From contig NZ_JAASQN010000001.1 in NCBI RefSeq assembly GCF_011762125.1, positions 1,054,001-1,118,000 of the forward strand: a DNA stretch of 64,000 nt, given 5' to 3'. The DNA comes from Sphingopyxis panaciterrae (lineage in GTDB: Bacteria; Pseudomonadota; Alphaproteobacteria; Sphingomonadales; Sphingomonadaceae). This document shows positions 38,285 to 47,645 of the stretch, piece after piece. Positions within the stretch are counted from its first letter, which is position 1. Every line of letters starts with the position of its first letter. The notes beneath the pieces were generated by a model. That model searched no databases, was not told the origin of the DNA, and worked only from the letters and a program-made list of their open reading frames with translations. A program made the translations under genes and the position numbers.

Positions 38285-38878
38285 ATGAGCATTCGTGATT
38301 TCTTGCTGCTGATGGCGGCCAGTCTTTTCTAGGCATCGAACAATGTCCTGAGCAAGATCGTCGTCACCGATTGGGCCATCCCGCCGCTTTTCTATGCATC
38401 CTTGCGCTTTTCCGTTGTTGCGCTCCTCATGTTGCCTTGGCTGCTGCCGGTGCCGCGCCCATTCTGGCGCATTTCCGCGATCGCATTAACGCTGGGCGGA
38501 GGCAGTTTTGCCCTCGTTTTTCTGGGACTCAAAACCACGTCGCCGTCGGCGGCTGCGATCATCCTTCAGCTCGGTGTGCCCTTCACCGTGCTACTGTCGA
38601 TTTTGTTGCTCGGAGAACGCATCCATTGGCGACGCGGGTTTGGCATCGCCCTGACGCTTGCGGGCGTTCTCGTGGTGTCGTGGAATCCGCATGGTCTTTC
38701 GCTGTCGACGGGTCTCTGGTTCGTCGCCGCAAGCGCCTTGGCGGGTGCTATCGGTGCCATCCTGATGAAGCAGGTCGGCGGCGTAAAGCCTTTTCGCTTT
38801 CAGGCTTGGGTGGGGCTTATCTCGGCGAGCGTGCTCGCGCCCCTGTCACTGACCCTGGAGTATCCGCCTCCGCTCTGA
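38285..38878 (+). pseudogene. EamA/DMT family transporter, broken
   Basis: From the ATG at 38285 the frame gives a typical EamA start (MSIRDFLLLMAASLF) but meets TAG at 38330-38332 where the family normally has Trp (W-A-S-N-N). The frame then continues uninterrupted for about 180 codons with six hydrophobic spans and the EamA signature GGGSFALVFLGLKTTSPSAA and LLGERIHWRRGFGIALTLAG. It stops at 38878 after the first half of the second repeat, well short of the usual 290-300 residues. The nonsense change plus 3' truncation mark it as decayed. Confidence 0.8.
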
Positions 38879-38998
38879 TCGGAATATTTGGGAGCCGCGC
38901 ATCGGCAAGTCAGGCGAAGCGTTAGGATAGGGATGTCCGATTACCGCGTTTTCAAACTATAAGCAGATCGTCTTCAATCGGCCAGCACCCGCCGAAAT

Positions 38999-39910
38999 CT
39001 ACGATTTTGTTCCGGTTGAAGCCAGTTCGCGAGCGACCGAAAGGAATGCGGCCAGCCCGGCGGACGGATGCCTCCGGCCTGGATAATAAAGACAGAGGCC
39101 GGGGAAGGGCGGGGTCCAGTCTTCAAGCAGGCGGACAAGCGTTCCTGCTTCGATATCGGCGATGACATCCTGTTCGAAATAAAAACCGATCCCGCGTCCC
39201 GCCATTACAGCGGCGCGGGACAGGTTGAACTCATCGAACGTCATGGGGCCGCTCACCTCGATCTGCGCTAGGTCGCCGCCCTTCTCGAAATGCCAACGGT
39301 AGAGCGCGCCATCGGGTAGGCGGACGCGAATGCAGTCGTGGGAAAGGAGATCGGTCGGCACCAGCGGTCCCGACCGTGTCTTTAGATAGGCTGGCGAGGC
39401 GACCGCCGCGAAGCGCTGCGCCTCACCGAGCGACAGGGCGATCATGTCGGTCGGAACGAGCGAGGCGACGCGAACGCCGAGATCGAAACCTTCGGCGACG
39501 ATGTCGCGCAGCTGGCCCTCGGTCACGACGTCGACATGCATGTCGGGATAGCGGCGCGAATATTCCAGGAGCAAATGGGTGAAAGCGAGCGAGCGTACCG
39601 CGAAGGGCGGCGCATTGATCCGCAGTTTCCCGGAAGGAGTCTCGCCGCGGGCGCGCACGATCTCGATGGCTTCGCGGACATCCTGAAGCGAGGGACCAAG
39701 GCGATCGACGAAGACCCGCCCGGCGTCGGTCAATGCGACGCTCCGTGTCGTGCGGTTGAACAGGCGCACGCCAAGCTCGGTTTCGATCCGCGCGATCATG
39801 TGGCTGAGCGCCGTCGTCGACATGCCGAGATCAATGGCGGCCTGCCGGAAGGAGCCGCGCCGCGCAACTGCCAGCACAGCGTCCAAATCCCGAAGCGCCA
39901 GTCGCGACAT
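38999..39910 (-). CDS. LysR family transcriptional regulator
   Basis: A 303-residue LysR protein of the DmlR/YafC-like group: [57 protein letters not shown], then an effector domain with [12 protein letters not shown] and [17 protein letters not shown] near the C-terminus. It is divergent from the NTF2/SDR pair with only 98 bases between starts, a layout in which the LysR protein usually regulates the opposite operon in response to a substrate. GC-rich codon use matches the chromosome, unlike the island to its left. Confidence 0.9.
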   Translation of the reverse strand: MSRLALRDLDAVLAVARRGSFRQAAIDLGMSTTALSHMIARIETELGVRLFNRTTRSVALTDAGRVFVDRLGPSLQDVREAIEIVRARGETPSGKLRINAPPFAVRSLAFTHLLLEYSRRYPDMHVDVVTEGQLRDIVAEGFDLGVRVASLVPTDMIALSLGEAQRFAAVASPAYLKTRSGPLVPTDLLSHDCIRVRLPDGALYRWHFEKGGDLAQIEVSGPMTFDEFNLSRAAVMAGRGIGFYFEQDVIADIEAGTLVRLLEDWTPPFPGLCLYYPGRRHPSAGLAAFLSVARELASTGTKS

Positions 39911-40008
39911 TATCCCGAATCCTTCACTAGCTCATGCCAGATTGGCCTTCTTATCCGGATAGTGTGCTGGTCTTACAACAGAGGCAAGTCAAACGAAGGA
40001 GACTTGTC

Positions 40009-40386
40009 ATGCAGACCAAGAGCGAATCCGACACCAATCAAAACGGCACCCAAGCGGTTGTCGCAGCCTTGCCGAAACCCATCGCCGACTTTGTCGAGGC
40101 CAATGCGCGGCTCGATGTGGGCGGCATGCTGAAGCCGTTTGCCGCCGATGTTCTTATCGTGGACAACGGCCACCGTCACGCGGGCCACCCCGAAATCAGG
40201 ACGCTGTTCGAAGACGAGGTCGTCGCCGTGAAGGCCATCTTCACGCCGGACAGCGTGCGTTACGAGAAGGGCAGGATCGTCGTGGAAGGCCCGGCCCATG
40301 GCGACTTCAAGGGCAGCCCGATCCGCTTCACCTATGCCTTCACCCTCGAGAATGACCTGATCAAGACGCTGGAGATCACCCTATGA
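40009..40386 (+). CDS. SnoaL/NTF2-like small protein
   Basis: A 125-residue protein with the cone-shaped NTF2 fold pattern: a helical start (LPKPIADFVEANARLDVGGM), then FAADVLIVDNGHRHAGHPEIRTLFEDEV, a strand-rich end with FTPDSVRYEKGRIVVEG and IRFTYAFTLENDLIKTLEI. Such proteins can be small isomerases, hydratases or have no catalysis. The ATG follows GAAGGAG. Its stop overlaps the next gene's ATG (ATGA), so it is translated together with the SDR dehydrogenase; both are likely controlled by the divergent LysR. Confidence 0.85.
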   Translation: MQTKSESDTNQNGTQAVVAALPKPIADFVEANARLDVGGMLKPFAADVLIVDNGHRHAGHPEIRTLFEDEVVAVKAIFTPDSVRYEKGRIVVEGPAHGDFKGSPIRFTYAFTLENDLIKTLEITL

Positions 40387-41171
40387 GCATTACCGTTGAT
40401 CCGACCGAGTTCGCGGGCAAGCGCGTCGTCGTCAGCGGCGGCACCAAGGGTTTGGGCCGCGCCACCGTCGAGCGCTTCCTGGCTGGCGGCGCCCGGGTGA
40501 TGACCGCCGCCCGCGGAAACCCCGAGCCCATTGCAGGCGTCGAGTTCGTCCGGGCCGATCTGACCACGGCGGCGGGCGGAGAAAGCCTCGCTGCAGCGGC
40601 GCTCGCGCAAATGGGCGGCGTCGACATCGTCGCCCATGTGATCGGCGGTTCATCCTCACCGGGCGGGGGCTTCGCCGCCCTGACCGACGATCACTGGCTC
40701 GCCGAACTGAACCTCAACCTTTTGGCCACGGTTCGCCTTGATCGACTTCTAATTCCGCAGATGGTCGAACGCGGCGCCGGCACGGTGGTACATGTCACCT
40801 CGATCCAGTCGGTCCTGCCGCTTCCGGAATCGACGACCGCCTACGCCGCCGCCAAGGCTGCGCTCAGGACCTACAGCAAGTCGGTGTCCAAGGAGCTCGG
40901 GCCGAAGGGGGTGCGGGTCAATATCGTCTCCCCCGGCTGGATCATGACCGACGCGTCCGAGGAACTGCTGAAGCGGATGCAGGCCGCCAATGGCGGTACG
41001 ATCGAAGACGCGCGGCAAGTTGTTCTTGACGGCCTCGGCGGGATTCCGATCGGGCGTCCGGCCGATCCGCATGAGGTCGCCGATCTCATCGCCTATCTGG
41101 CTTCGGATCGCGCTGCCGCCATCCACGGCGCTGAGTTCGTCATCGACGGTGGCACCGTTCCGACCGTTTGA
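40383..41171 (+). CDS. Short-chain dehydrogenase/reductase
   Basis: A 262-residue classical SDR. The cofactor loop reads VVVSGGTKGLGRATVE, followed by VRADLT (the D-L adenine contact). The catalytic Ser is in VVHVTSIQSVLP, and Tyr and Lys are in TAYAAAKAALRTY. The later VNIVSPGWIMT and FVIDGGTVP are typical. It oxidises an alcohol or reduces a carbonyl with NAD(P)H; the cofactor preference is probably NADP(H), since an Arg (AARG) follows the second strand. It is coupled to the NTF2-like gene through the ATGA overlap. Confidence 0.92.
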   Translation: MSITVDPTEFAGKRVVVSGGTKGLGRATVERFLAGGARVMTAARGNPEPIAGVEFVRADLTTAAGGESLAAAALAQMGGVDIVAHVIGGSSSPGGGFAALTDDHWLAELNLNLLATVRLDRLLIPQMVERGAGTVVHVTSIQSVLPLPESTTAYAAAKAALRTYSKSVSKELGPKGVRVNIVSPGWIMTDASEELLKRMQAANGGTIEDARQVVLDGLGGIPIGRPADPHEVADLIAYLASDRAAAIHGAEFVIDGGTVPTV

Positions 41172-41352
41172 GGTCATTGCCCCGACGTTCGCACCTCGCA
41201 GCGGACGCGGCAGCCGGCAGGGACACGTCCGATCGCTTCGAGGGCAGGGACGTCGTCTCGCCGTGTCCGTTGCACGGCCGATCAGCATCGCATTTGGCGT
41301 GCTGTCATGCATTGCGGCACGAGAAGACACTCTGGTTCCCGAGGAGTCTTTC

Positions 41353-41901
41353 ATGCCCAGATCATTCACCCCGACGGCGGCGCTGTGCCTTGCGGGCGCG
41401 CTGGCACTTGCTGCGCCCGTCGCGCACGCGCAGGAGGCCGCGCTGGCTGCTTCGCTGGTTGTCGGGACCAGGGTCTATGACCAGAATGGCGAACAGGTCG
41501 GCGAGATCGCGAAAGTGTCCGGAGACAGGGTTGCGGTGTCCATCGACGGCAACGGGCTCGTCGTGCCGAAGAATGCCTTTGTGAAGAGCGCCAAGGGCCC
41601 GGCGCTGAAAGCCCCGAAGGCGAAAATTGTCGCGGTCCTGAGGCAGGCCGAGGCCGATGCGGCGGCCGTCGATGGAGCATTGAAACCTGGCGCCGAGGTG
41701 CGGAGCGCCGACGGTGCCACGGTGCTCGGCAAGGTCATGGCGATGGCGCCTCAGGGCGCAATACTGACCACCAGCGAGGGCAATATCACCATGCCGCGGG
41801 CGGCATTTTTTCTGTCAGCGCGAGGGCTGGCGATGAAGGTCGATGAAAAGCAGTTCCTCGCCGGTGTCAGGGCGGCGCGGGCGCAAAAGAAGGGCGGTTA
41901 G
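41353..41901 (+). CDS. Exported PRC-barrel-like protein
   Basis: A 182-residue protein with a clear signal peptide (MPRSFTPTAALCLAGALALA...AHAQ). The mature part holds two similar beta segments, VVGTRVYDQNGEQVGEIAKV and LKPGAEVRSADGATVLGKVM, each followed by a second strand and a V-P-K/M-P-R turn. These look like two PRC-barrel-type halves. An alanine- and lysine-rich linker connects them. Function unknown; PRC-barrel exported proteins of sphingomonads are envelope-associated. A GAGGAG box precedes the ATG. Confidence 0.75.
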   Translation: MPRSFTPTAALCLAGALALAAPVAHAQEAALAASLVVGTRVYDQNGEQVGEIAKVSGDRVAVSIDGNGLVVPKNAFVKSAKGPALKAPKAKIVAVLRQAEADAAAVDGALKPGAEVRSADGATVLGKVMAMAPQGAILTTSEGNITMPRAAFFLSARGLAMKVDEKQFLAGVRAARAQKKGG

Positions 41902-41948
41902 AGGCAGGGACGCCCTGACATCAAGCGCGACATCAGGAGACCGGCATC

Positions 41949-42386
41949 ATGGCGATCAAGCGGATGGATAATATGGGAATCTTCGTCGAGGACCTCGATG
42001 CGACGGTGGATTTCTTTCTCGAACTCGGCCTCGAGCTCGAGGGGCGGGCTACGATCGAAGGCGAATGGGCGGGCCGTGTCACGGGTCTCGGCGACCAGCA
42101 TGTCGAAGTTGCGATGATGCGCACACCGGACGGCCATAGCAGGCTTGAGCTTTCTCGCTTTTTGCGGCCGTCCGTCGCTGCTGATCACCGAAACGCCCCC
42201 GTCAACGCCCTGGGCTATCTTCGCGCGATGTTCGCCGTCGACGACATCGACGACACGCTGGAACGGGTTCGCGCGCGCGGCGCGGAGCTCGTAGGCGAGG
42301 TCGTCGACTATCAGGACATATACCGGCTCTGCTACATCCGTGGACCCGAAGGGATTCTCATCGGGCTTGCCGAGGAGCTGGGTTGA
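41949..42386 (+). CDS. VOC (glyoxalase/bleomycin-resistance) superfamily protein
   Basis: A 145-residue VOC-fold protein with the paired beta-alpha-beta-beta-beta modules: MAIKRMDNMGIFVEDLDATV, FFLELGLELEGRA, EVAMMRTPDGHSRLELSRF, then YLRAMFAVDDIDDTLERVRA and CYIRGPEGILIGLAEEL. A His in the first strand is replaced here (DNMGIFV), but Glu in LELSRF and Glu near the C-terminus remain, as in lactoylglutathione lyase-like or dioxygenase-like members. An AGGAG site precedes the ATG. The next gene lies downstream with only a short gap. Confidence 0.85.
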   Translation: MAIKRMDNMGIFVEDLDATVDFFLELGLELEGRATIEGEWAGRVTGLGDQHVEVAMMRTPDGHSRLELSRFLRPSVAADHRNAPVNALGYLRAMFAVDDIDDTLERVRARGAELVGEVVDYQDIYRLCYIRGPEGILIGLAEELG

Positions 42387-42463
42387 GCATTGGTCGGCTA
42401 CCGGCCTTTTGGTGCACTGGCGTTCATGTGCTAGCGTTGGGCAAACACATCGGAGCCGCAGCG

Positions 42464-42733
42464 ATGGGAAGCAATGCCGACCATGACCTTTGGGGTCAGG
42501 TGCTCGCACTCGAAACCCGATATGGCGACCGCGCGCCGGCAATCATTGCCGATAGGATTCAGGCGCTTCGTGCCCGCGGCGAAGACCAGGAAGCCGAATT
42601 CTGGTCCCAGGTTGCGGACTGTCTGAACGATCTTCATTCAATCCGTTACTTCGGCGGGCGACGAGCGGCCGACCCGTCGTCACCCGCATCGACTGGTCCC
42701 GCTGCGATGGGGGCAGCGGCGGCGCGGTACTGA
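42464..42733 (+). CDS. Small DUF6961-like protein
   Basis: An 89-residue protein. Its core, DHDLWGQVLALETRYGDRAP followed by AIIADRIQALRARGEDQEAE and FWSQVADCLNDL, is the compact three-helix pattern of small sphingomonad proteins that I recall as DUF6961, often found near regulators and of unknown function. The end is an Ala/Pro-rich low-complexity tail. The ATG at 42464 fits the start of the family better than upstream alternatives and has a weak GGAG site. Confidence 0.6.
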   Translation: MGSNADHDLWGQVLALETRYGDRAPAIIADRIQALRARGEDQEAEFWSQVADCLNDLHSIRYFGGRRAADPSSPASTGPAAMGAAAARY

Positions 42734-42883
42734 CGTCCGTCTCAAGACCCGGCAAGCCGTGCCCACGCGGCCGCAAAGCTCCGGTGGTGGTGCAAATCCT
42801 GACCGCAGCGCCGAACCACTCATGGCTTGTCGAGCGAACTGCCAATGACCAAATAACCTTCGGCAACCGGAAAGAGGTCATAT

Positions 42884-43546
42884 TTGTCGAAAATCGTGAA
42901 TGGCGCCAGCCTGCAACCGCGCTCGGGCAACGCACCGAAAAAGATCGTCTTGCTGTTGCACGGCTTCGGATCGAGCGGCACCGACATGATTTCGCTCGCC
43001 CCCCAGTGGCAGGAGGCGCTCCCCGACACGCTGTTCCTCGCGCCGCACGCGCCGCAGCGTTGCAGCATGATGGGCGCGGGCTATCAATGGTGGGGCCTGT
43101 CGGGATTTGCACCCTCGGCACTGGCCGCCGGCGCGGCATCGGCAGCGCCGACGATCGACGCCTTCATCGACCGCAAGCTTGCCCAATATGAACTGACCGA
43201 AGCCGATCTGGCGCTCGTCGGTTTCAGCCAGGGCACGATGATGGCGCTTCATGTCGGTCTGCGTCGGCCGCGCGCCGTCGCCGCGATCGTCGGTTACTCG
43301 GGCATGCTCGCCGGAACGCTCGGCCTTGTCCATGACGCCTCCCCAAAGCCGCCGGTGCTGTTGGTGCACGGCACGGCCGATCCGGTCGTGCCGATTGCCG
43401 CGCTCCACATGTCCGAAAGCGAACTCAAGCGCCTGGGCGTCGATGTCACGACGCACATTTCCTATGGCGTGGGCCACAGCGTCGATCCGGTCGGATTGCG
43501 GCTCGGCCGCGATTTCATCGCCGAGGCCTTCGCCCGATCGTCGTGA
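42884..43546 (+). CDS. Phospholipase/carboxylesterase (alpha/beta-hydrolase)
   Basis: A 220-residue serine hydrolase of the phospholipase/carboxylesterase (Abhydrolase_2) type. Landmarks: IVLLLHGFGSSGTDMISLAP, the nucleophile elbow LALVGFSQGTMMALH, catalytic Asp in LLVHGTADPVVP, and His in ISYGVGHSVDP. No signal peptide. Start codon seems to be TTG with AAAGAGG upstream; an in-frame GTG lies four codons later. These enzymes hydrolyse short acyl esters or lysophospholipids. It converges with the small hypothetical gene at 43604. Confidence 0.85.
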   Translation: MSKIVNGASLQPRSGNAPKKIVLLLHGFGSSGTDMISLAPQWQEALPDTLFLAPHAPQRCSMMGAGYQWWGLSGFAPSALAAGAASAAPTIDAFIDRKLAQYELTEADLALVGFSQGTMMALHVGLRRPRAVAAIVGYSGMLAGTLGLVHDASPKPPVLLVHGTADPVVPIAALHMSESELKRLGVDVTTHISYGVGHSVDPVGLRLGRDFIAEAFARSS

Positions 43547-43603
43547 CGGCTATGCGCCTTCAGCCCCGGTCGGGGCTCGGCGGCGCATCCCCGAAAGCTC
43601 TGA

Positions 43604-43897
43604 TCACGCGAGCAGGCGCCTGAGGAAGTAAATCCGGAACAGGTCGAGCAGCGCTTCCGCCGTCTCATTGTCGTTGGCGGACGCCACGACCTGGCGCCCG
43701 CCATCGGCCGCGCCGGAAAATTCGAACGGGTGGAGCCCCGTCAGCCGCAGCCGTGCCGGATCGAGCCCGTCGCGGCGCAGGGCGGCATGCGCGGCATCGT
43801 CGATCGACAATCCGACCCAGATGCCCGCGCTGCGCGCCGCGATCTGCTGGATATCGCCATATTCGCCCGCGATCAGAAGCTCTGCCCTGCCGTCCAT
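43604..43897 (-). CDS. Small hypothetical protein
   Basis: A 97-residue protein beginning MDGRAELLIAGEYGDIQQI and ending FRIYFLRRLLA. The ATG is preceded by AGGGG at good distance, and third-position GC is high, both favouring a real gene. There is no signal peptide or membrane span. I do not recognise the family. It is convergent with the esterase gene and alone on its strand. Confidence 0.55.
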   Translation of the reverse strand: MDGRAELLIAGEYGDIQQIAARSAGIWVGLSIDDAAHAALRRDGLDPARLRLTGLHPFEFSGAADGGRQVVASANDNETAEALLDLFRIYFLRRLLA

Positions 43898-44762
43898 TCG
43901 ATCCCCCTGGTCCGCGCCCTCGTCGCCGTCGAAAACCCGCTGCGGACCGCCCCGTCCGCGAATCCGGAGACCGCGCGCTCACGCCTTGCTCCGATCCCCC
44001 GGCGCTGGCCATGCCAATTTCGATGAAGCGTTCAGCAAAAATTCTTTAGCCGCGCTTCGTGCCTGTCACCGCCGGGACCATTCCGGTGCCCGAGGCGACG
44101 CGGTCCCCGCGTCCAAAAAGCGCCGTTCTTTCCGTCCTCCGCATGCGCTGCGGCCCTTTGCGTGCGCGCCGTTTCCTTAGGCCCGGCCTGTCCCTGCTCA
44201 CGCTCCAGGGATGGTCTCCGGCGAGACCTACGTCTCGCTGAGCCTTGCGGCACTCGAGTTCGGACCGCGCCGCCTCGACCGCATCGCTCATTCCATCCAA
44301 ATCGGCGATTCACGACCGATACGGACTGGATTGAAGACGGCCCGTTTTTCGGATTCGGGCATTCGATTGCCGTGCCCGGAACCGCCTTGCCGGGACCCGC
44401 CACAGCTTGCCCAAAACCAGATCAAGCGCATCATTTTGTGAATCGAACAAGCGTTAGACCGTCAGAAATGTGGGGGTGAGTGTGGGGGTAAGAAACTCTC
44501 ATTAAAAGAAAAAATAAATTAAATCAATGGTTTAATATATAGGTTCGATACAAGCCCTGCCACCATCTTTCCCGGAATAGCGCGAAAATGCATATGGGCT
44601 TGGCCTCGGGCCTTGGGCGGTTCCGGATTCGCACATCGGCGTGGGAATCCGCCGGAGCAGCGGCTCGGTCGTCGGCGGCGCGCGCGCGAGTGCATCACGC
44701 GCAATCCCCGGCAAGAATTCCGCTTCGTTTGCGGCAAAAGCCGCCACGATGATCGATATGGG
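43898..44762. other. Gene-poor stretch with a possible integrase-arm repeat and AT-rich patch
   Basis: No gene is firmly supported in these 865 bases. On the minus strand an open frame at 44046-44300 (beginning MDGMSDAVEAARSELECRKA) has a weak ribosome site and could be a small unknown or decayed gene. Bases 44490-44545 are strikingly AT-rich against a GC-rich background, next to the TGTGGGGGT repeats listed separately. The stretch looks like the remains of an integration site. Confidence 0.45.
44469..44490. repeat. Direct repeats of TGTGGGGGT (integrase arm-site-like)
   Basis: Two copies of TGTGGGGGT occur at 44469-44477 and 44481-44489, followed by an AT-rich stretch. From experience, paired T/GTGGGGGT units occur near integrase genes of genomic islands in Proteobacteria, where they can act as arm-type binding sites. 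No integrase gene is present here, so a relic is the most that can be claimed. Confidence 0.35.
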
Positions 44763-46559
44763 CTAGGTTTCCGGCTGGCCGATCGGGATGCTCAGCGTGC
44801 TGGGATGCGCTGTATCGTGATAGAGCCGCACGGTGACGGTGCGGGCGTCGGCCATGGTCTCGTCGACCACGGGCTTGCCGCTGTTATAGTTTTTTTGCCA
44901 CTTCAGATCGTGGTTCGGCTTCACCACGAGTCGCAGGCGGCAGCCCTTCCTGATCAGCCGCGAGATGAAGAAGAAGCCGTCGAAGTCATATCGTAGCGGT
45001 TCCTTGGTGGCGATCAGCTTTTCGGTCCGCAGCCCTTCGCGATAGCGGGCGCGCTTGTGCTGCTCGGTCAGGAACATGCTCGAGCCATCGGGCGCGATTT
45101 CATAGATCGAGACCATGAAATCGGTGTCCGGCGTATCGATCGCGATCGACGCGTTGAATTTGAAGAAGCCGGTGACTTCGGTGTCCTTCTCGAACGGCTC
45201 GCTGTGATAGATCAGCTTGCCCCCCGCATTGGCGGCGACCAGCGTCTGGCCGGTCGTGTGCCATTCGGTCAGCGACGCCTCGAGCCGTAGGCCGCTCAGA
45301 TCGCGCGGATCATAGATAAAATGATCGGGCTCCGCCTTTTTCGCGGGCTTGGGTTTGAGCGTTCCTGACGCATAGACATTATCGGGATTGCCGGACGAGT
45401 GCAGGTGCAGCGTTTCATAGCGCGCGGTGGCGGCTTCGATCGTGTCGGCATAGCGCCACTTGTCGGCGACCATCACATAATGGGCGAATTTCTTCTTGAG
45501 GAATTCGGGCCGCGGGCCGTCTTCCATCGCGAAGGCGTACCAGTCGCGGTGCAGCTTCTTCATGTCGAGCACGCTCGCCTGACCGACCTTGATGCCATAG
45601 AATTCGGCGGTGGGATTGCGCACCTCGTCATGGCCCCACGGGCCGATCACCAGATAATGATTGGCCTTTGCACCGGCATGTTTGAGATGCTGGCGATGGA
45701 ATTCGAGCGTGCCGAGCTGGTCGCCGTCATAGATGCCGCACAGCGACAGCACCGGCATGGTCAGCCGGGCAAGCTGCTCGGGCAGGGGATTGAGCTGGTC
45801 GTAATATTCGTCCTGCTGCGGATGCTTGATCCATTCTTCGAACGGTTTGGATTCGAAGCCGAAAAACTCCGGCATCTTGCGGAACGGCAGGCCGGATTCG
45901 AGGAAACGCAGATATTCCTTGCCCCAGTTCGCGTCGGCAAAAGCGTTGTTTCGCCGTGTGTTGCCCTTGACGAAGGTCATCCACTGCCCGCCGGCATAGT
46001 TGAAGAAGATATTGTAGCGGATCGGAAAATCAAAGCCGGCGTAGGCGGGGGCCGAGGGGATGATCGTCGCGAGCCCTTTGGGATCGCCGCGCACGGTTGC
46101 CCATTGCGTGTAACCGACCCACGACAGGCCGCACATGCCGACCCGGCCATTGCAGAAGGGCTGCTCGACGATCCACTCGACGATGTCGTGGCCGTCGTTC
46201 GGCTCGGTACCGAAGGGAGAAAATTCGCCATTCGAATCGCCGCGCCCGCGCATGTCGACCGCGAGGAACGGGTAGCCGTTCTGCGAAAAGCTGAGGCCTT
46301 CGGCATGGTAGCCGTCAGCCGTATAGGGCGTCAGCGCAAAGATCGTCGGCCGCGGTGTCCTGACGCCGCGCGGCAGGTAGAGCGTTGCGCCCAGATGCAC
46401 ACCATCGCGCATCGGGATGCGCACTTCATATTTGATCTGTGCCGAAAATTTGGGCTCGGCCGCCGTCTCGTCCAGATTGGCCAGCGCTGCTTTTGCGGCG
46501 GGGGCGGAGGCCAGCGTCAGCGCCGAGGTCGCGGACAAAAGATATTCCCTGCGGTTCAC
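44763..46559 (-). CDS. Exported CocE/NonD-type hydrolase
   Basis: A 598-residue protein of the CocE/X-Pro dipeptidyl-peptidase-like family. An N-terminal MNRREYLLSATSALTLASAP is a twin-arginine-like signal. The core has YEVRIPMRDGVHLGATLYLP, the nucleophile elbow GMCGLSWVGYTQW, catalytic Asp around GIYDGDQLG and His in IGPWGHDEV. A C-terminal jelly-roll domain follows (from about residue 410), with VVKPNHDLKWQKN near the end. Members hydrolyse acyl esters, amides or peptides outside the cytoplasm. It is not in an obvious operon. Confidence 0.87.
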   Translation of the reverse strand: MNRREYLLSATSALTLASAPAAKAALANLDETAAEPKFSAQIKYEVRIPMRDGVHLGATLYLPRGVRTPRPTIFALTPYTADGYHAEGLSFSQNGYPFLAVDMRGRGDSNGEFSPFGTEPNDGHDIVEWIVEQPFCNGRVGMCGLSWVGYTQWATVRGDPKGLATIIPSAPAYAGFDFPIRYNIFFNYAGGQWMTFVKGNTRRNNAFADANWGKEYLRFLESGLPFRKMPEFFGFESKPFEEWIKHPQQDEYYDQLNPLPEQLARLTMPVLSLCGIYDGDQLGTLEFHRQHLKHAGAKANHYLVIGPWGHDEVRNPTAEFYGIKVGQASVLDMKKLHRDWYAFAMEDGPRPEFLKKKFAHYVMVADKWRYADTIEAATARYETLHLHSSGNPDNVYASGTLKPKPAKKAEPDHFIYDPRDLSGLRLEASLTEWHTTGQTLVAANAGGKLIYHSEPFEKDTEVTGFFKFNASIAIDTPDTDFMVSIYEIAPDGSSMFLTEQHKRARYREGLRTEKLIATKEPLRYDFDGFFFISRLIRKGCRLRLVVKPNHDLKWQKNYNSGKPVVDETMADARTVTVRLYHDTAHPSTLSIPIGQPET

Positions 46560-46676
46560 GCTTGCCTCCCATGATTTTCGTATACGTTATTCTATTTCCT
46601 TTCCTCGTCAAGCGTGAATGGAACCGCCTTCCGGCGCCGTTCGACGTCGGTACCCCGGCCGCAACTTTCGTGAAGG

Positions 46677-47645
46677 TCATTCTGCTTCGGTCGAATCGTT
46701 CGAAACGGCATCCGCCGGTGGAACGAAGCTGACTTGCGCGAGGCGCCAGTTTCGTTCCGCCTTTCCCGGCCAATGGCCCTGGGCGTCAAAGGGTTCGTCG
46801 GGGGGAAGGCAGCCGTGAACTTCGGCGCGGATCAGCCGTCCGGTTTCGCGCAGCCGGATCGTGGCATCGGGATAGCGTTGCTTCAGCGCAGCTTCGAGAG
46901 CTTCGGCCTCTTCGGCGATTTCGGCGCTGGCCAGCGCGCGCGGCGTACCGTCGACGAGTTCGGCGGTGGACGAACGGATTGCCTTCAGCCCGTCGTGGAG
47001 AATGTCGAAGGAAATTGCGGCGGCGGCGAGCGAGTCAGCCCACCACCAGCCAAGCCCCAGGCCGATGATGCCCGCGATGCCCGCCGCGCCGGTCATCCAG
47101 TTCGCCTTGTTCATCAGCGCGTCGGTGTGGAGCAGCTTGTCGGCGAGTTCTTCGGCGAGCGGCAATTCCTTGCGTCCGATGATCATCGGCGGGATCATCG
47201 CATAGACCTGTGCGCCGATCATCAGCCAGCCGAGCCAGATGTCGCGTCCGAACAGATGCACCGATCCGACCGTCGCATGCTCGGCCTTGATCAGCGTCAG
47301 CGCCGAATCCCACAGCAGCAGCGCGCCGGTCGCGGCGAGCGCGACCGCGGCGAGGAAGAAGCCGAGGCCGTTGACCCGCTCAAAGCCGAAGGGAAATTTG
47401 CGCGACCGCGCGCCCTTGCGCTCCATTCGCGCCGCGATGAGAAACGCGATCGGCGGAACGAGGCCCAGCGTATCCTCGATCCACGCGGTTTTCATCGTCT
47501 GGCTCTGTCCTAGCACCAGCCCCATCACGACGATGATCGTCACAGTCCAGAAAATATTCCAACACTCCAACCGCTCGGCGCGCTTCAGCGTTTCGCGCAA
47601 GGCGGGGGGAAGGCTGTCGACGTGCGTCGCGGCCGGATCGCTCAT
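46677..47645 (-). CDS. Cation diffusion facilitator (Zn/Fe/Mn efflux)
   Basis: A 322-residue inner-membrane protein with about six hydrophobic spans. Metal-site residues can be seen as TAWIEDTLGLVPP (span 2) and a second site in the HTDALMNKANW / WWWADSLAAAAIS region (span 5), matching the HxxxD and DxxxD pairs of CDF transporters. A cytoplasmic C-terminal domain of about 100 residues follows. It exports divalent metal ions in exchange for protons. The start overlaps the stop of the upstream lipoprotein gene (ATGA), so the two are co-translated. Confidence 0.88.
   Translation of the reverse strand: MSDPAATHVDSLPPALRETLKRAERLECWNIFWTVTIIVVMGLVLGQSQTMKTAWIEDTLGLVPPIAFLIAARMERKGARSRKFPFGFERVNGLGFFLAAVALAATGALLLWDSALTLIKAEHATVGSVHLFGRDIWLGWLMIGAQVYAMIPPMIIGRKELPLAEELADKLLHTDALMNKANWMTGAAGIAGIIGLGLGWWWADSLAAAAISFDILHDGLKAIRSSTAELVDGTPRALASAEIAEEAEALEAALKQRYPDATIRLRETGRLIRAEVHGCLPPDEPFDAQGHWPGKAERNWRLAQVSFVPPADAVSNDSTEAE

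Noticed and set aside
44046..44300. Minus-strand open frame of 84 codons in the gap after 43898
   Set aside because: Weak ribosome site, unusual Arg-rich composition and no recognisable family; mentioned in the gap entry only.
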